The notes below the pieces were generated by a model. That model saw only the letters and a program-made list of their open reading frames with translations, was not told the DNA's origin and ran no database searches. Position numbers and translations under genes: made by a program. A stretch of 64,000 nucleotides of DNA, taken from contig CAZFOB010000014.1 of the NCBI GenBank assembly GCA_964520325.1, forward strand, positions 19,836 through 83,835, written 5' to 3'. This document shows, piece after piece, positions 16,408 to 24,892 of this stretch. Source of the stretch: CAZFOB01 sp964520325. Lineage in GTDB: Bacteria; Actinomycetota; JAICYB01. Position 1 is the first letter of the stretch; every line of letters starts with the position of its first letter.

Positions 16408-17787
16408 CTATCGGTAGAGGTCTTTCGCGGTGAAGGTGAGGACGTCAGACGGGACGCTACGCTCGATCTTCTCCCTTGCGAAGAGCACGAACCGCATGTC
16501 ATCGGCTCGGTTCGGCAGCGCCTCGGCGGCCCGTCGGAGCTGGTCGAGCTCACGCGACCCGGCGCTGGAGGCCCATTTCGCTGAGCCGGCGAGGACCACC
16601 TTGCGCCCGTCGACGCCGACGATGTCGATCTCGACCGCGCTGTCGCGACTCCACCAGCGTCCGATCGCCGACGTGCGAACCGGGAGTTGGCCGGCGACTG
16701 CGCGACGACGCAGGAAGTCACGGCACATCTGTTCCCACGGCTCACCCATGTAGTCGCTCAAACCGGGGAGGATGGAGCGGTCCACGACCTCGCGACCCAG
16801 GCCGCGCGCGATGTCCGACCGTCGGCGGTAGACGAACCGGAACCAGAACGCGAGGAAGTTGTCGGCGATCTGGTAGACAACCTGCTTCGTTCGATCCGGG
16901 TTTGCTGTCACCGGGACGACACGCTCGATGAGACCAAAGGCCGTGAGCTTCGCGAGCTGTCGCTGGATATCGATGTCGGCGAAGTGTCGGAGTTTCGCAT
17001 AGGTCCTGTGGCCCGACGCGATGCCGTGCAAGATGCGGAAGTACCCCGAAGCCTCGGGCAGTTCACTCGTGAGAACGAACTCACCCTCGTCCACGAGCGG
17101 TGAGGACGGGTCCCCGAAGAGTGCTCGAAGATTCGTGATGTGGCCGCGGTCGTCACGCCAACGCTGCAGATAGACGGGCATTCCGCCCATCACGGCATGG
17201 GCGATGGCTCGCTCGACCGGCGACAGTCGGGGAGTGAACAGTGCAGCCTCGGCGTAGTCGAATGGACGCACGTGCAATCGCAGGTCGATCCGGCCAAAGA
17301 GAGGCGCTCGTTCGGCCTGTAGGCGCTCCATGGTCGTCACCGCGGAACCGCAGAGCACAAGCTTCAGTTTCGAAGCCCTGCCCGTCTGGTCCCAGAAGCG
17401 CTGGAGGATCGAAGGAAGCGCCAGCTCGGCTTCGACCAAGTAGGGGAACTCGTCGAGGACGACGAGGAGTCGTTGCCGGCGGGCGCGCTCAGCCAGGTAG
17501 TCGAACGCCGACCCCCAGCTCGGAAAGTCACCGTGAGCCAGAAGATCGCCGGCCTTGGGCCGAAGACCTCGACGAGCAGCTTCTGAGAACCCCCGGAGCT
17601 CGGTCCCCGACGCCTGCTGCGTGGCCCCGTAGAAGATCGCGCGTTTCCCGGCGACGAAACGACCGAGGAGTCTCGTCTTGCCGGTCCTGCGTCGCCCCCA
17701 CACCATCACGAGGTCGGCACCCGCCGACTTCCAGCTGCGCTCAAGAGCGGCGATCTCGGCTTCTCGATTCAAGAACATGTTCGACAT
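16408..17787 (-). CDS. Archaeal-type AAA ATPase with C-terminal DUF234 domain
   Basis: 459 residues on the minus strand. The ATPase domain has Walker A GRRRTGKTRLL (about 31-41), Walker B LLVVLDEFPYLV and a sensor strand VLCGSAVTTME. A winged-helix middle part and a C-terminal DUF234-type domain (about 370-459) follow; that domain resembles PD-(D/E)xK nucleases and here reads EIDIVG then LAGSAKWA, so the Glu of the ExK motif is Ser. These ATPases are widespread, often solitary and mobile, with poorly known function; toxin-like or DNA-handling roles have been suggested for relatives. It lies downstream of gdhA on the same strand with a 50-base gap that holds an inverted repeat. Confidence 0.82.
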   Translation of the reverse strand: MSNMFLNREAEIAALERSWKSAGADLVMVWGRRRTGKTRLLGRFVAGKRAIFYGATQQASGTELRGFSEAARRGLRPKAGDLLAHGDFPSWGSAFDYLAERARRQRLLVVLDEFPYLVEAELALPSILQRFWDQTGRASKLKLVLCGSAVTTMERLQAERAPLFGRIDLRLHVRPFDYAEAALFTPRLSPVERAIAHAVMGGMPVYLQRWRDDRGHITNLRALFGDPSSPLVDEGEFVLTSELPEASGYFRILHGIASGHRTYAKLRHFADIDIQRQLAKLTAFGLIERVVPVTANPDRTKQVVYQIADNFLAFWFRFVYRRRSDIARGLGREVVDRSILPGLSDYMGEPWEQMCRDFLRRRAVAGQLPVRTSAIGRWWSRDSAVEIDIVGVDGRKVVLAGSAKWASSAGSRELDQLRRAAEALPNRADDMRFVLFAREKIERSVPSDVLTFTAKDLYR

Positions 17788-17794
17788 ACAACCA

Positions 17795-17805
17795 GTATGC
17801 CATAC
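17795..17805 (-). repeat. Small inverted repeat upstream of the ATPase gene
   Basis: GTATG-C-CATAC, perfect five-base arms, 8-18 bases before the ATG of the DUF234 ATPase. The region is AT-richer than its surroundings, and on the minus strand the repeat overlaps a possible -10 (CATACT). It may be an operator or part of the promoter. Weak evidence. Confidence 0.35.
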
Positions 17806-17837
17806 AACGTGTACGTCACACGTGTTAGGGCGCGACG

Positions 17838-19109
17838 TTACACGTAGCCGCGGAGGCGCACCGCGTGTGCAACGCGCTGCACGCCGAGACAGAACGCCGC
17901 TTCACGCCACGTGGCCTTCTCGTGGGTCTGCTTGAAGCCCGCGACGTCGGCGAACATCTTCGTCATGATCTTGCGGAGCTCGGTGTTCACCCGTTCTTCG
18001 TCCCACCGGTACTGCTGGATGTTCTGCGTCCACTCGAAGTACGACACGGTGACGCCGCCCGAGTTGGCCATGATGTCCGGGAGAACGGTGACGCCTTTCT
18101 CAACGAGGATCGCGTCGGCCTCCGGCGTTACAGGGTGGTTCGCCGCTTCGACGACCACGCGCGCGTTGACCCTGTCGGCGTTGCGCGCGTGGATCACACC
18201 GCCGAGCGCGGCCGGGATGAGCCAGTCGACGGGCAAGAGGAGGAGCTCTTCATTCGAAACCGGATCGCTGCCAGGGAAGTCGACCACCGAACCGGTGTCC
18301 TTCGAGTGCGCGAGCACGGCCGGGATTTCGAGACCGCCTGGGTTGTGGATCCCACCGCGAACGTCGGAGACGGCGACGACCTTGCACCCGTGCTCGACGA
18401 TCAGCCGTGCCGTCCACGAGCCGACGTTGCCGAACCCCTGGATAGCGACGGTTGCGCCTTCCAGCGCTTTGCCGAGATGTTTCGCGGCCTCTTCGACGAC
18501 GATGACGACCCCACGTCCTGTGGCGGCTTCGCGTCCGTACGATCCGCCGAGCTCGACCGGCTTGCCCGTCACGATCGCCGGCGTGTAGCCGTAGCGCTGG
18601 CCGTAGGCGTCCATCATCCAGGCCATCGTCTGCGCGTTGGTGTTGAGATCGGGGGCCGGGATGTCGCGGTTGACACCGAGCACGTAGCCGATCGCTTGCG
18701 TGAAACGCCGTGTCATCCGCTGGAGTTCGTTCTCCGACATCAGGTGCGGTTCGCACTTGATGCCGCCCTTCGCGCCACCGAAGGGCACGTCGACGAGCGC
18801 GGTCTTCCAGGTCATGAGCGCGGCGAGTGCGCGCACCTCGTCGATGTCGGCAGAGCTGTGGTACCGGATGCCGCCCTTGTACGGTCCGCGCGCACCGTTG
18901 TGCTGCACGCGGTAGCCCATGAAGACGTAGACACCACCGTCGTCCATCCGCACCGGCACCTGGACGCTGATCTCTCGGTAGGACGAACGGAGGATCTCGC
19001 GCATGTCCTCTTCGAGGCCGATCCAGTTGGCCGCACGCTCGAAGAACATGACCACAGCCGCGTTCGGGTTCGTCTCGTGAAGTGGCTGCCGGGGTAGCGT
19101 TTGCGTCAA
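17838..19109 (-). CDS. gdhA: Glutamate dehydrogenase (Glu/Leu/Phe/Val dehydrogenase family)
   Basis: 423 residues if it starts at TTG 19109. It interconverts glutamate with 2-oxoglutarate and ammonia. Motifs: PVRMDDGGVYVFMGYRVQHN, GPYKGGIRYH, the catalytic Lys in PFGGAKGGIKC, RDIPAPDLNT, and the Rossmann loop QGFGNVGSWTA. The start is chosen because the family has an Asn-Pro followed by a helix like AAxxLGL, and here HETNPNAAVVMFFERAANWI contains that pattern; ATG 19049 would cut it away, and GTG 19055 is another option. A GGGGGA run lies seven bases before the TTG. The start abuts the mpg ATG on the other strand with no spacer. Cofactor use (NAD or NADP) was not judged. Confidence 0.9.
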   Translation of the reverse strand: MTQTLPRQPLHETNPNAAVVMFFERAANWIGLEEDMREILRSSYREISVQVPVRMDDGGVYVFMGYRVQHNGARGPYKGGIRYHSSADIDEVRALAALMTWKTALVDVPFGGAKGGIKCEPHLMSENELQRMTRRFTQAIGYVLGVNRDIPAPDLNTNAQTMAWMMDAYGQRYGYTPAIVTGKPVELGGSYGREAATGRGVVIVVEEAAKHLGKALEGATVAIQGFGNVGSWTARLIVEHGCKVVAVSDVRGGIHNPGGLEIPAVLAHSKDTGSVVDFPGSDPVSNEELLLLPVDWLIPAALGGVIHARNADRVNARVVVEAANHPVTPEADAILVEKGVTVLPDIMANSGGVTVSYFEWTQNIQQYRWDEERVNTELRKIMTKMFADVAGFKQTHEKATWREAAFCLGVQRVAHAVRLRGYV

Positions 19110-19733
19110 ATGGTTCCCCCCGTCGTACCCGAGTTCGATGACCCGCTCGAACGCATCTTCTACGAGCGCCCGGCGACCGACGTTGCGCAAGACCTGCTGG
19201 GATGCTACTTGCTTCACAAGCGCGCAGGTCGTATCGCCGGCGGACGCATCGTCGAGGTCGAGGCCTACGGCGGGCCGGGTGATCCGGGCTCCCACGCCGA
19301 CCGTGCTCCCCACGGCCGCGCGCGGCTGATGTTCGGACCGCCGGGCGTGGCCTACGTCTATTTCACGTACGGGATGCATCACTGCATCAACGCGGTGACG
19401 GAGCCGCAAGGGCGCGCGAGTGCGGTTCTTCTTCGCGCGCTCGAGCCCGTGTGGGGAGAGAGGGCCATGCGCAACGGCGCGCCCGCCGGCCTTGCCGACC
19501 ACCTCGTGACCTCGGGTCCCGGACGCCTTACGCGTGCACTTGCCATCGACCGCACGCACAACGGTTCTGATCTCGTCGGTGGTCCTATACGCATCGTGCG
19601 TGGATGTAAGGACCCCGGGCAGATCAGGAAGAGTGGCCGGATCGGACTCTCGACAGACGACGATCGGGAATGGCGATTCTTCCTCGACAGTCCGTCGGTC
19701 AGTCGCAGCCCCCGCCGCGGTAGGAGACCCTGA
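19110..19733 (+). CDS. mpg: 3-methyladenine DNA glycosylase (AAG/MPG family)
   Basis: 207 residues from ATG 19110 (an in-frame TTG at 19101 is less likely). It removes alkylated and deaminated purines from DNA. Family signatures: PATDVAQDLLGCYL, the catalytic Glu in IVEVEAYGGPGDPGSHA, the intercalating-loop strand GVAYVYFTYGMHHCINAVT, ALLRALEP-type region (VLLRALEPVWG) and SGPGRLTRALAID. A possible -10 (TAGCGT, 19095-19100) sits nine bases before the ATG, so it may be nearly leaderless, with its promoter inside the gdhA coding start. The 3' end overlaps the convergent PBP gene by 35 bases. mpg followed by tyrS is also the order in mycobacteria. Confidence 0.92.
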   Translation: MVPPVVPEFDDPLERIFYERPATDVAQDLLGCYLLHKRAGRIAGGRIVEVEAYGGPGDPGSHADRAPHGRARLMFGPPGVAYVYFTYGMHHCINAVTEPQGRASAVLLRALEPVWGERAMRNGAPAGLADHLVTSGPGRLTRALAIDRTHNGSDLVGGPIRIVRGCKDPGQIRKSGRIGLSTDDDREWRFFLDSPSVSRSPRRGRRP

Positions 19734-22068
19734 CGCTCGAGCCCTTGTCGGCAGCGGTCCCGGCGTCGGGGCTCTGCGCGTAGACGTCGTGCAGCCGTGC
19801 CTCGCCTGACGGATCGCAACCACGATGGAGGGTGGTCTCGAAGCCGGCAGCTCTGAGCTTGGATCGAGCATCGCCGAACGAGACGCCGATCACCGACGGG
19901 ACGGTGCCGGGCTCGGTCTCGAGCTCGTTTTCGGACGGCGATCCGCTCGGCGTCGGGCTCGGACTTGGTGAGGCCGGTGCCGTCACGACGCCGCTGAAGA
20001 GGGCCCGGGGCGGTGCTTTGAAGTCGACGACCGGGACGTCCTTCAGTGCTCCCGTCATGAAGTCGTGCCAGATCATGGCGGGGAACGACCCGCCGGTGAT
20101 GCGCGTCGGGTAGCCGTTGCTCGGCACCATCGACTCGATGCCCGAGCACGGCGCCGGACACGGGTTTCCGATCCATACCACGGCCGCGAGTTGTGGGGTG
20201 TAGCCCGCGAGCCATGCGTCACGCCAGCCTTGGGATGTGCCGGTCTTGCCGGCGGCCGGACGGTCGAGCGCTGCGCGGGTTCCCGTTCCCCGTGCGAAGA
20301 CCTGCCGAAGTGCGTACGTCACGCCGCGGGCCACTCCCGGCGGAACCGCTTTCAGCGTGCTCGGATCCGCGTCGTAGAGCACGCGGCCCTGTGCGTCCTC
20401 GATGCGAACGATGGCCGTCGGCTCCACGCGCGTGCCGTCGTTCGCGAGGGTCGAGTACGCCGACGCCATATCGAGAGGTGAGACCTCTTTCGCGCCGAGC
20501 GCGATCGCCGGGACGTTGTCGGCGGGGATGCATCCGTCGTGCTGCAGATACTTGCCGCCGCAGCGCTTCCTGAGCTCTTCCGGGGTCGGGAAGCTGATGC
20601 CCATCCGACGCGCGGTCTGCGCGACACGTGCAGCGCCCAGGAATGCGTCACCATCGCCGACGCCTTCGACCTCGAGCCGTGCGAAGACTGCGTTGACCGA
20701 ACGCGCCGTCCCGTCGATGAGGGTGAGATTGCCGCCGCCGGCTCCGTCGTAGTTACTGACCTTCCACGGTGCGCTGTTCGCGATCGGGTACGTGAACGGA
20801 TCGCTCGCATAGGTCTGGTGGAGCGCCACCCCGCGTGCGAGCGCGGCCGTGAGGACGAACGGTTTGAAGGCCGAGCCGGCCTGGCGTCCCGATCCTCCGC
20901 CGTAATTGCCGAGTGCGAGGTTGAGTTTCGCGAGACGGCAAAGATGGGTCTTCTGTTCGGAAGCCTTCTCGCACGACGGGTAGTAGTCGCGGCCCCCGAT
21001 GAGAGCGCGGATGTAGCCGGTGCCCGGCTCGATCGCGGCGAGCGCGACGGAGAGACGGTCGAGGTCCTTGGGGATGACATCCGCAACGGCGTCGTTCGCG
21101 GCCTTCTGCGCCTTGGGGTCGAGCGTGGTGTAGATGCGCAAGCCGCGCAGGTAGACGTTGCGAGAGCGCTCCTCGAACGATGCGCCGAGGAAATCGAAGC
21201 GCGGATCGAGAGCCTGCGACCGGCTGTTGCGAAGGACGCCGATCTGTCTCAGGACGAGATCGACGAAGTAGGGCTGCTTCCAGATCTGTTCGCCGGCCGG
21301 CTCGATCAGCAGATCGCTTGAGACAGCGTCATCGGCCCGCTCGTCGGTGACCATGTCGAGCTTGCGCATGCGTGCGATGACGTAGTTCCGGCGATCCGTC
21401 GCCTCTTTCAAGCGCGTCTTGCGGCGAGACGGCGGGTCGCTCGGGTTGAACTCGTAGCTGGCGGGCTCGTGGATGAGCCCGGCGAGGAACGCACTCTGTG
21501 CGAGCGTGAGCTCGGATGCTGACGTCTTGAAGTAGGAGTTGGACGCCGTCTCGACGCCGTACATGCCACGGCCGAGGTAGATGGTGTTGAGGTACATCTC
21601 GAGGAGCTCGCGCTTGGTGTACTGCCGCTCGAGCTGCAACGTGACGCGCGCCTCGGCGATCTTGCGATCGAGTGTCCGGGCCGGTCGTGGGAAGTAGAGG
21701 TTCTTCGCGAGCTGCTGGGAGATCGTCGATCCGCCCTGCGTGCCGGTGCCGGCTTTCCGGAAGTTGCTCAGCGCCGCGCGTGTGATCGAGCGGAGGTCGA
21801 GTCCTTGGTGCTGCCAAAAGCGCTCGTCCTCCACGGCCACGACGGCGTCCCGCATGTGTTTTGGGATCTGATCGAGCGAAGCGATGTCGCGGTTGATCTC
21901 GCCGTGGAGGTCGGCGATGACGTTGCCCTTGACGTCGAAGACCTTGGAGGTTGCGACCGTGAGCCGCTCGAGCGCCTCTTCGGTTGAGAGTGGTTCCAGG
22001 CGCCCGCACGCGCTCGAGATGAGCGCGACGACGATCACGAGGGCAACCAGTATGCGGCGGCGCGTCAT
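19699..22068 (-). CDS. Class A penicillin-binding protein with PASTA domain
   Basis: 789 residues. Bifunctional peptidoglycan polymerase and crosslinker. The N-terminus has one hydrophobic segment (6-20) ending in SSAC at 18-21, so either a membrane anchor or an imperfect lipobox. The glycosyltransferase family 51 domain (about 50-230) has the catalytic AVEDERFWQHQG and GGSTISQQLAKNLY. The transpeptidase (about 320-680) has the SxxK motif GSAFKPF, SxN as SVN, and KTGTSQGW. A Ser/Pro-rich linker leads to a single C-terminal PASTA domain (about 710-789), which in other Gram-positives binds cell-wall fragments. It has a usual signal-anchor layout apart from the short cytoplasmic tail. Its start is divergent from tyrS, and a TATAG palindrome lies between them. 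Confidence 0.93.
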   Translation of the reverse strand: MTRRRILVALVIVVALISSACGRLEPLSTEEALERLTVATSKVFDVKGNVIADLHGEINRDIASLDQIPKHMRDAVVAVEDERFWQHQGLDLRSITRAALSNFRKAGTGTQGGSTISQQLAKNLYFPRPARTLDRKIAEARVTLQLERQYTKRELLEMYLNTIYLGRGMYGVETASNSYFKTSASELTLAQSAFLAGLIHEPASYEFNPSDPPSRRKTRLKEATDRRNYVIARMRKLDMVTDERADDAVSSDLLIEPAGEQIWKQPYFVDLVLRQIGVLRNSRSQALDPRFDFLGASFEERSRNVYLRGLRIYTTLDPKAQKAANDAVADVIPKDLDRLSVALAAIEPGTGYIRALIGGRDYYPSCEKASEQKTHLCRLAKLNLALGNYGGGSGRQAGSAFKPFVLTAALARGVALHQTYASDPFTYPIANSAPWKVSNYDGAGGGNLTLIDGTARSVNAVFARLEVEGVGDGDAFLGAARVAQTARRMGISFPTPEELRKRCGGKYLQHDGCIPADNVPAIALGAKEVSPLDMASAYSTLANDGTRVEPTAIVRIEDAQGRVLYDADPSTLKAVPPGVARGVTYALRQVFARGTGTRAALDRPAAGKTGTSQGWRDAWLAGYTPQLAAVVWIGNPCPAPCSGIESMVPSNGYPTRITGGSFPAMIWHDFMTGALKDVPVVDFKAPPRALFSGVVTAPASPSPSPTPSGSPSENELETEPGTVPSVIGVSFGDARSKLRAAGFETTLHRGCDPSGEARLHDVYAQSPDAGTAADKGSSVRVSYRGGGCD

Positions 22069-22090
22069 CAGGGTTCCCCGGGGGGTCGCC

Positions 22091-22096
22091 TATAGT
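22091..22096 (+). promoter_or_regulatory. Probable -10 of leaderless tyrS promoter
   Basis: TATAGT lies eight bases before the tyrS GTG at 22105. No ribosome binding site lies between. No clear -35 at the right distance. The overlapping CTATAG palindrome could also serve the divergent PBP gene. Confidence 0.55.
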
Positions 22097-22104
22097 TCTA
22101 CACC

Positions 22105-23298
22105 GTGAACTTGAGCGCCGCCGAACAACTTGAGCTGCTGTGCGCGGACACCGCTGAGGTCATCCCGAAAGACGAGTTGGCCGAAAAGCTCGCGCTCGGG
22201 CGGCCATTGCGCGTGAAGCTGGGTCTCGACCCGACCGCCGACCATGTGACGCTCGGATGGGCGGTCGTGTTGCGGAAGCTCCGCCAGTTCCAGGACCTCG
22301 GACATACGGCCGTGCTCATCATCGGCGACTTCACCGCGCAGATCGGGGATCCTTCCGGGAAGGACGAAACCCGGCCGATGCTGACGAAAGAGCAGGTCGA
22401 CGACCACTCGGCGCACGTGCTGCGTCAGTTCGACCTGATCCTGTCGCCCGAGCGTCTCGAAGTGCGACGTAACTCCGAGTGGCTACAGGCACTTGGCGTC
22501 GCCGGGCTCCTCGAGGTCTCGACGAACTACACGGTCGCCCGGATGCTCGAGCGCAACGACTTCGCCGAGAGGTACGCCGCCGGGCAGCCCATCTCGATGC
22601 GCGAGTTCATGTACCCGCTCCTGCAGGGCTACGACTCGGTTGCCGTCGACGCCGATATCGAGCTCGGCGGCACCGACCAGCACTTCAATCTCCTCGTCGG
22701 ACGGCAACTGCAACGCGCGTATGGAAAGCCGGAGCAAGTGCTCGTCGAGGTGCACCTTCTCGAGGGCACCGACGGGTCCGAGAAGATGTCGCAGAGCAAG
22801 GGGAACTACATCGGCATCGCGGAGGCACCCGATGAGATCTACGGGAAGCTCATGCGCGTGCCCGACGAGCGCATGGGGAAGTACTTCAGATTGACCACCG
22901 ATCTTGGCGCGAGCGACATCGAGAACCTCGAGGCTGATCTTCCGCCACAGAAGCTCAAGCGCGCCCTGGCGCACCAGGTTGTACGCCTCTACCACGGTGA
23001 GGAGGCCGCACGAGAGGCCGCCGCGCGCTTCGATCGCGTCTTCGTCGACCACGAGGTCCCGGAGGACATCCCGGAAGCGCCGATCCCGCCGGCGTGCATC
23101 ACCGACGACGGCGTGTACATACCGGCCCTGCTCAAGGAACTCGGCTGGACGTCGTCCAATGGTGAAGGCCGTCGCCTCGTGCAACAAGGAGGGGTGTACG
23201 TGGACGGCGCCCCTATCGCCGCGGAGAGCCTTCCTGTGAACGACCTGCGTGAGCGCGTCCTCAGTGTCGGCAGACGCCGCTTCGTGCGCCTGAAGTGA
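22105..23298 (+). CDS. tyrS: Tyrosine-tRNA ligase
   Basis: 397 residues from GTG 22105. A class I synthetase charging tRNA-Tyr. The HIGH-like motif is HVTLG (47-51), in GLDPTADHVTLG; the KMSKS loop is KMSQS in SEKMSQSKGN. GGTDQHFNLLVGR marks the tyrosine pocket side. The last 60 residues form an S4 RNA-binding domain (GRRLVQQGGVYVDG). The type resembles TyrZ-like bacterial enzymes rather than the E. coli TyrS. No T-box is present, as the predicted leader is absent. Divergent from the PBP gene. Confidence 0.96.
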   Translation: MNLSAAEQLELLCADTAEVIPKDELAEKLALGRPLRVKLGLDPTADHVTLGWAVVLRKLRQFQDLGHTAVLIIGDFTAQIGDPSGKDETRPMLTKEQVDDHSAHVLRQFDLILSPERLEVRRNSEWLQALGVAGLLEVSTNYTVARMLERNDFAERYAAGQPISMREFMYPLLQGYDSVAVDADIELGGTDQHFNLLVGRQLQRAYGKPEQVLVEVHLLEGTDGSEKMSQSKGNYIGIAEAPDEIYGKLMRVPDERMGKYFRLTTDLGASDIENLEADLPPQKLKRALAHQVVRLYHGEEAAREAAARFDRVFVDHEVPEDIPEAPIPPACITDDGVYIPALLKELGWTSSNGEGRRLVQQGGVYVDGAPIAAESLPVNDLRERVLSVGRRRFVRLK

Positions 23299-23305
23299 TC
23301 GTGGG

Positions 23306-23989
23306 ATGACCGAAGGCGTGGATCCCCAGACCCAACGTGCGCCGAGCGACCTTCTCCCCGAGGTCTCGCGTGAGATCGACCAGGTTGCGCATTTCGGCAG
23401 CGCCGGCAAGGTCAAGCAGATGCTCATCGACGCGGCCGAGGCGTTTGCCGCCGAGGATTACGAGCGCGCGATAGAGCCCCTCCTCGACGCGAAGGTAAAG
23501 GCGCCGAGGTCCGTCTACGTGAGGGAGCTGCTTGGTCTGGCGTATCACCATCTCGGTCGGTGGAAGGATGCGGCTCGCGAGCTTGCGGCGTACCGTCGGA
23601 TGTCCGACCGACGCGACCGTGACCCCGAGTACGCCGATTGCGAGCGCGCGCTCGGCCGTCCGGAGAAAGCTGTCGAGATCCTCGCCGACATCAGTGCAAG
23701 CGACGTCGGAGACGACATCCTCAGCGAGGGTCTGATCGTGGCTGCGGGCGCGCTGGCCGATCTCGGACGTTTCGCCGATGCCGTGACGATGCTCGAGCGC
23801 GGGCCCCTTCGTCCGACGAACGTCGAGTTGCATCATCTCCGGCTCTGGTATGCACTCGGCGACGCTCTGGAAGGCGCCGGACGCCGAGGCGACTCCCGCG
23901 CGTGGTGGGATGCGATCTATGCGGAGGACCCCGAGTTCTTCGACGTCGCCAAGCGGCGCCTCGGCATCAAGCCCCGGACGAAGTCCTAG
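23306..23989 (+). CDS. Tetratricopeptide-repeat protein
   Basis: 227 residues with three or four TPR-like helix pairs between about 35 and 200 (AAEAFAAEDYERAIEPLL, ELLGLAYHHLGRWKDAAREL, ALADLGRFADAVTMLE, ALGDALEGAGRRGDSRAWW). No signal peptide or membrane segment, so cytoplasmic and probably a protein-binding scaffold. It follows tyrS by seven bases and is likely co-transcribed. A TPR gene is also found near tyrS in mycobacteria, but there it precedes the HAD gene; the one at 30766 is the closer match. The end overlaps the convergent metallo-hydrolase gene by four bases. Partner unknown. Confidence 0.8.
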   Translation: MTEGVDPQTQRAPSDLLPEVSREIDQVAHFGSAGKVKQMLIDAAEAFAAEDYERAIEPLLDAKVKAPRSVYVRELLGLAYHHLGRWKDAARELAAYRRMSDRRDRDPEYADCERALGRPEKAVEILADISASDVGDDILSEGLIVAAGALADLGRFADAVTMLERGPLRPTNVELHHLRLWYALGDALEGAGRRGDSRAWWDAIYAEDPEFFDVAKRRLGIKPRTKS

Positions 23990-24888
23990 CCTTCCGGCTG
24001 AGGCAGCACGTTCTTCTGGTAGTAGCGCAGGTAGCCGAGCAGGCTGTTCCTATTGGACGAGAGCTCGCTTGCAGCTTGCGCGAACTGCGGGTCGCCGGGC
24101 GGCGACCCTGTGAGCGGCTCGATCGCTGCGAGGAGCTCGTCCTCTTCTGCACCGCGAAGCACGAGCGGACGAAGCACGGTGTCCCATTCGCGCAGATCCT
24201 GCGCGGCGTTGCCGAGCGCCCTCTCCTCCGTGATGCCGTAGTGCGTGAAGCAGATGCTCTGTGGCTTGAGCTTCTGCAGCCGTGTCAGCGAGTCGAGCGC
24301 GGCGTCGAGGTCGAACTCCGGCGGGGGAGTCGCCGGTTTCTGCCAGTCGTCGCCGTAACAGATGCCGACGGTGTCTCCAACGAAGGCTGCTCCTGAGTCA
24401 GCGTCATAGAGGGTGACCTCGTGTCGCGCGTGACCCGGGGTGTAGAGCACACGAAGCTCGCGATCGCCGAGTGGGATCACGGTTCCCTCGTCGATGATCT
24501 TGACGCGATCCTCGGTCACCGGGATCGGCACGCCCCACATCGTTTCGAGACCGTCACCGAAGAGTCGCTGCGCACTCGCGACGAGTCGCGACGGGTCAAC
24601 GATATGCGGAGCACCGACCGTGTGCACCCAGATCGTTGCGTCGGGGAACCGGTCGGCAACATGTCCGATGCCGCCGGCGTGATCGAGATGGATGTGTGTG
24701 AGGACGATGTGTTTCGGCTCGATCTTGCGCTTCTCGAGTTCGGCACTGACGGTCGGGAATACGCTGGCAGGCCCTGTCTCGATCAGAGCCGGTTCGGCCG
24801 CGTGGAGGATGTAGCTGCAGGAGAGCTCGGCGGTCCCGAAGAGCTGGACGTCGACGACCTCGACGCCATCCGGAGCCGGTAGCCGCAT
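23986..24888 (-). CDS. MBL-fold metallo-hydrolase
   Basis: 300 residues. Metallo-beta-lactamase fold with the metal motif THIHLDHAGGIGH, a third ligand His in YTPGHARHEVTL and an Asp in AFVGDTVGICYG, plus a late His in CFTHYG. Such a complete set supports a two-metal hydrolase. The substrate is not evident; hydrolysis of thioesters, lactones or phosphodiesters are all family options. The C-terminal 60 residues are helical, like a cap. It starts four bases after the stop of the pilin-like gene 24893-26338, so it may share that transcript, although a functional link is not shown. Confidence 0.85.
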   Translation of the reverse strand: MRLPAPDGVEVVDVQLFGTAELSCSYILHAAEPALIETGPASVFPTVSAELEKRKIEPKHIVLTHIHLDHAGGIGHVADRFPDATIWVHTVGAPHIVDPSRLVASAQRLFGDGLETMWGVPIPVTEDRVKIIDEGTVIPLGDRELRVLYTPGHARHEVTLYDADSGAAFVGDTVGICYGDDWQKPATPPPEFDLDAALDSLTRLQKLKPQSICFTHYGITEERALGNAAQDLREWDTVLRPLVLRGAEEDELLAAIEPLTGSPPGDPQFAQAASELSSNRNSLLGYLRYYQKNVLPQPEG

Positions 24889-24892
24889 CCGT

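Noticed and set aside
19110..19871. Extension of the glutamate dehydrogenase frame upstream to 19871
   Set aside because: It is antisense to mpg and shows no family similarity; the dehydrogenase fold begins near 19085.
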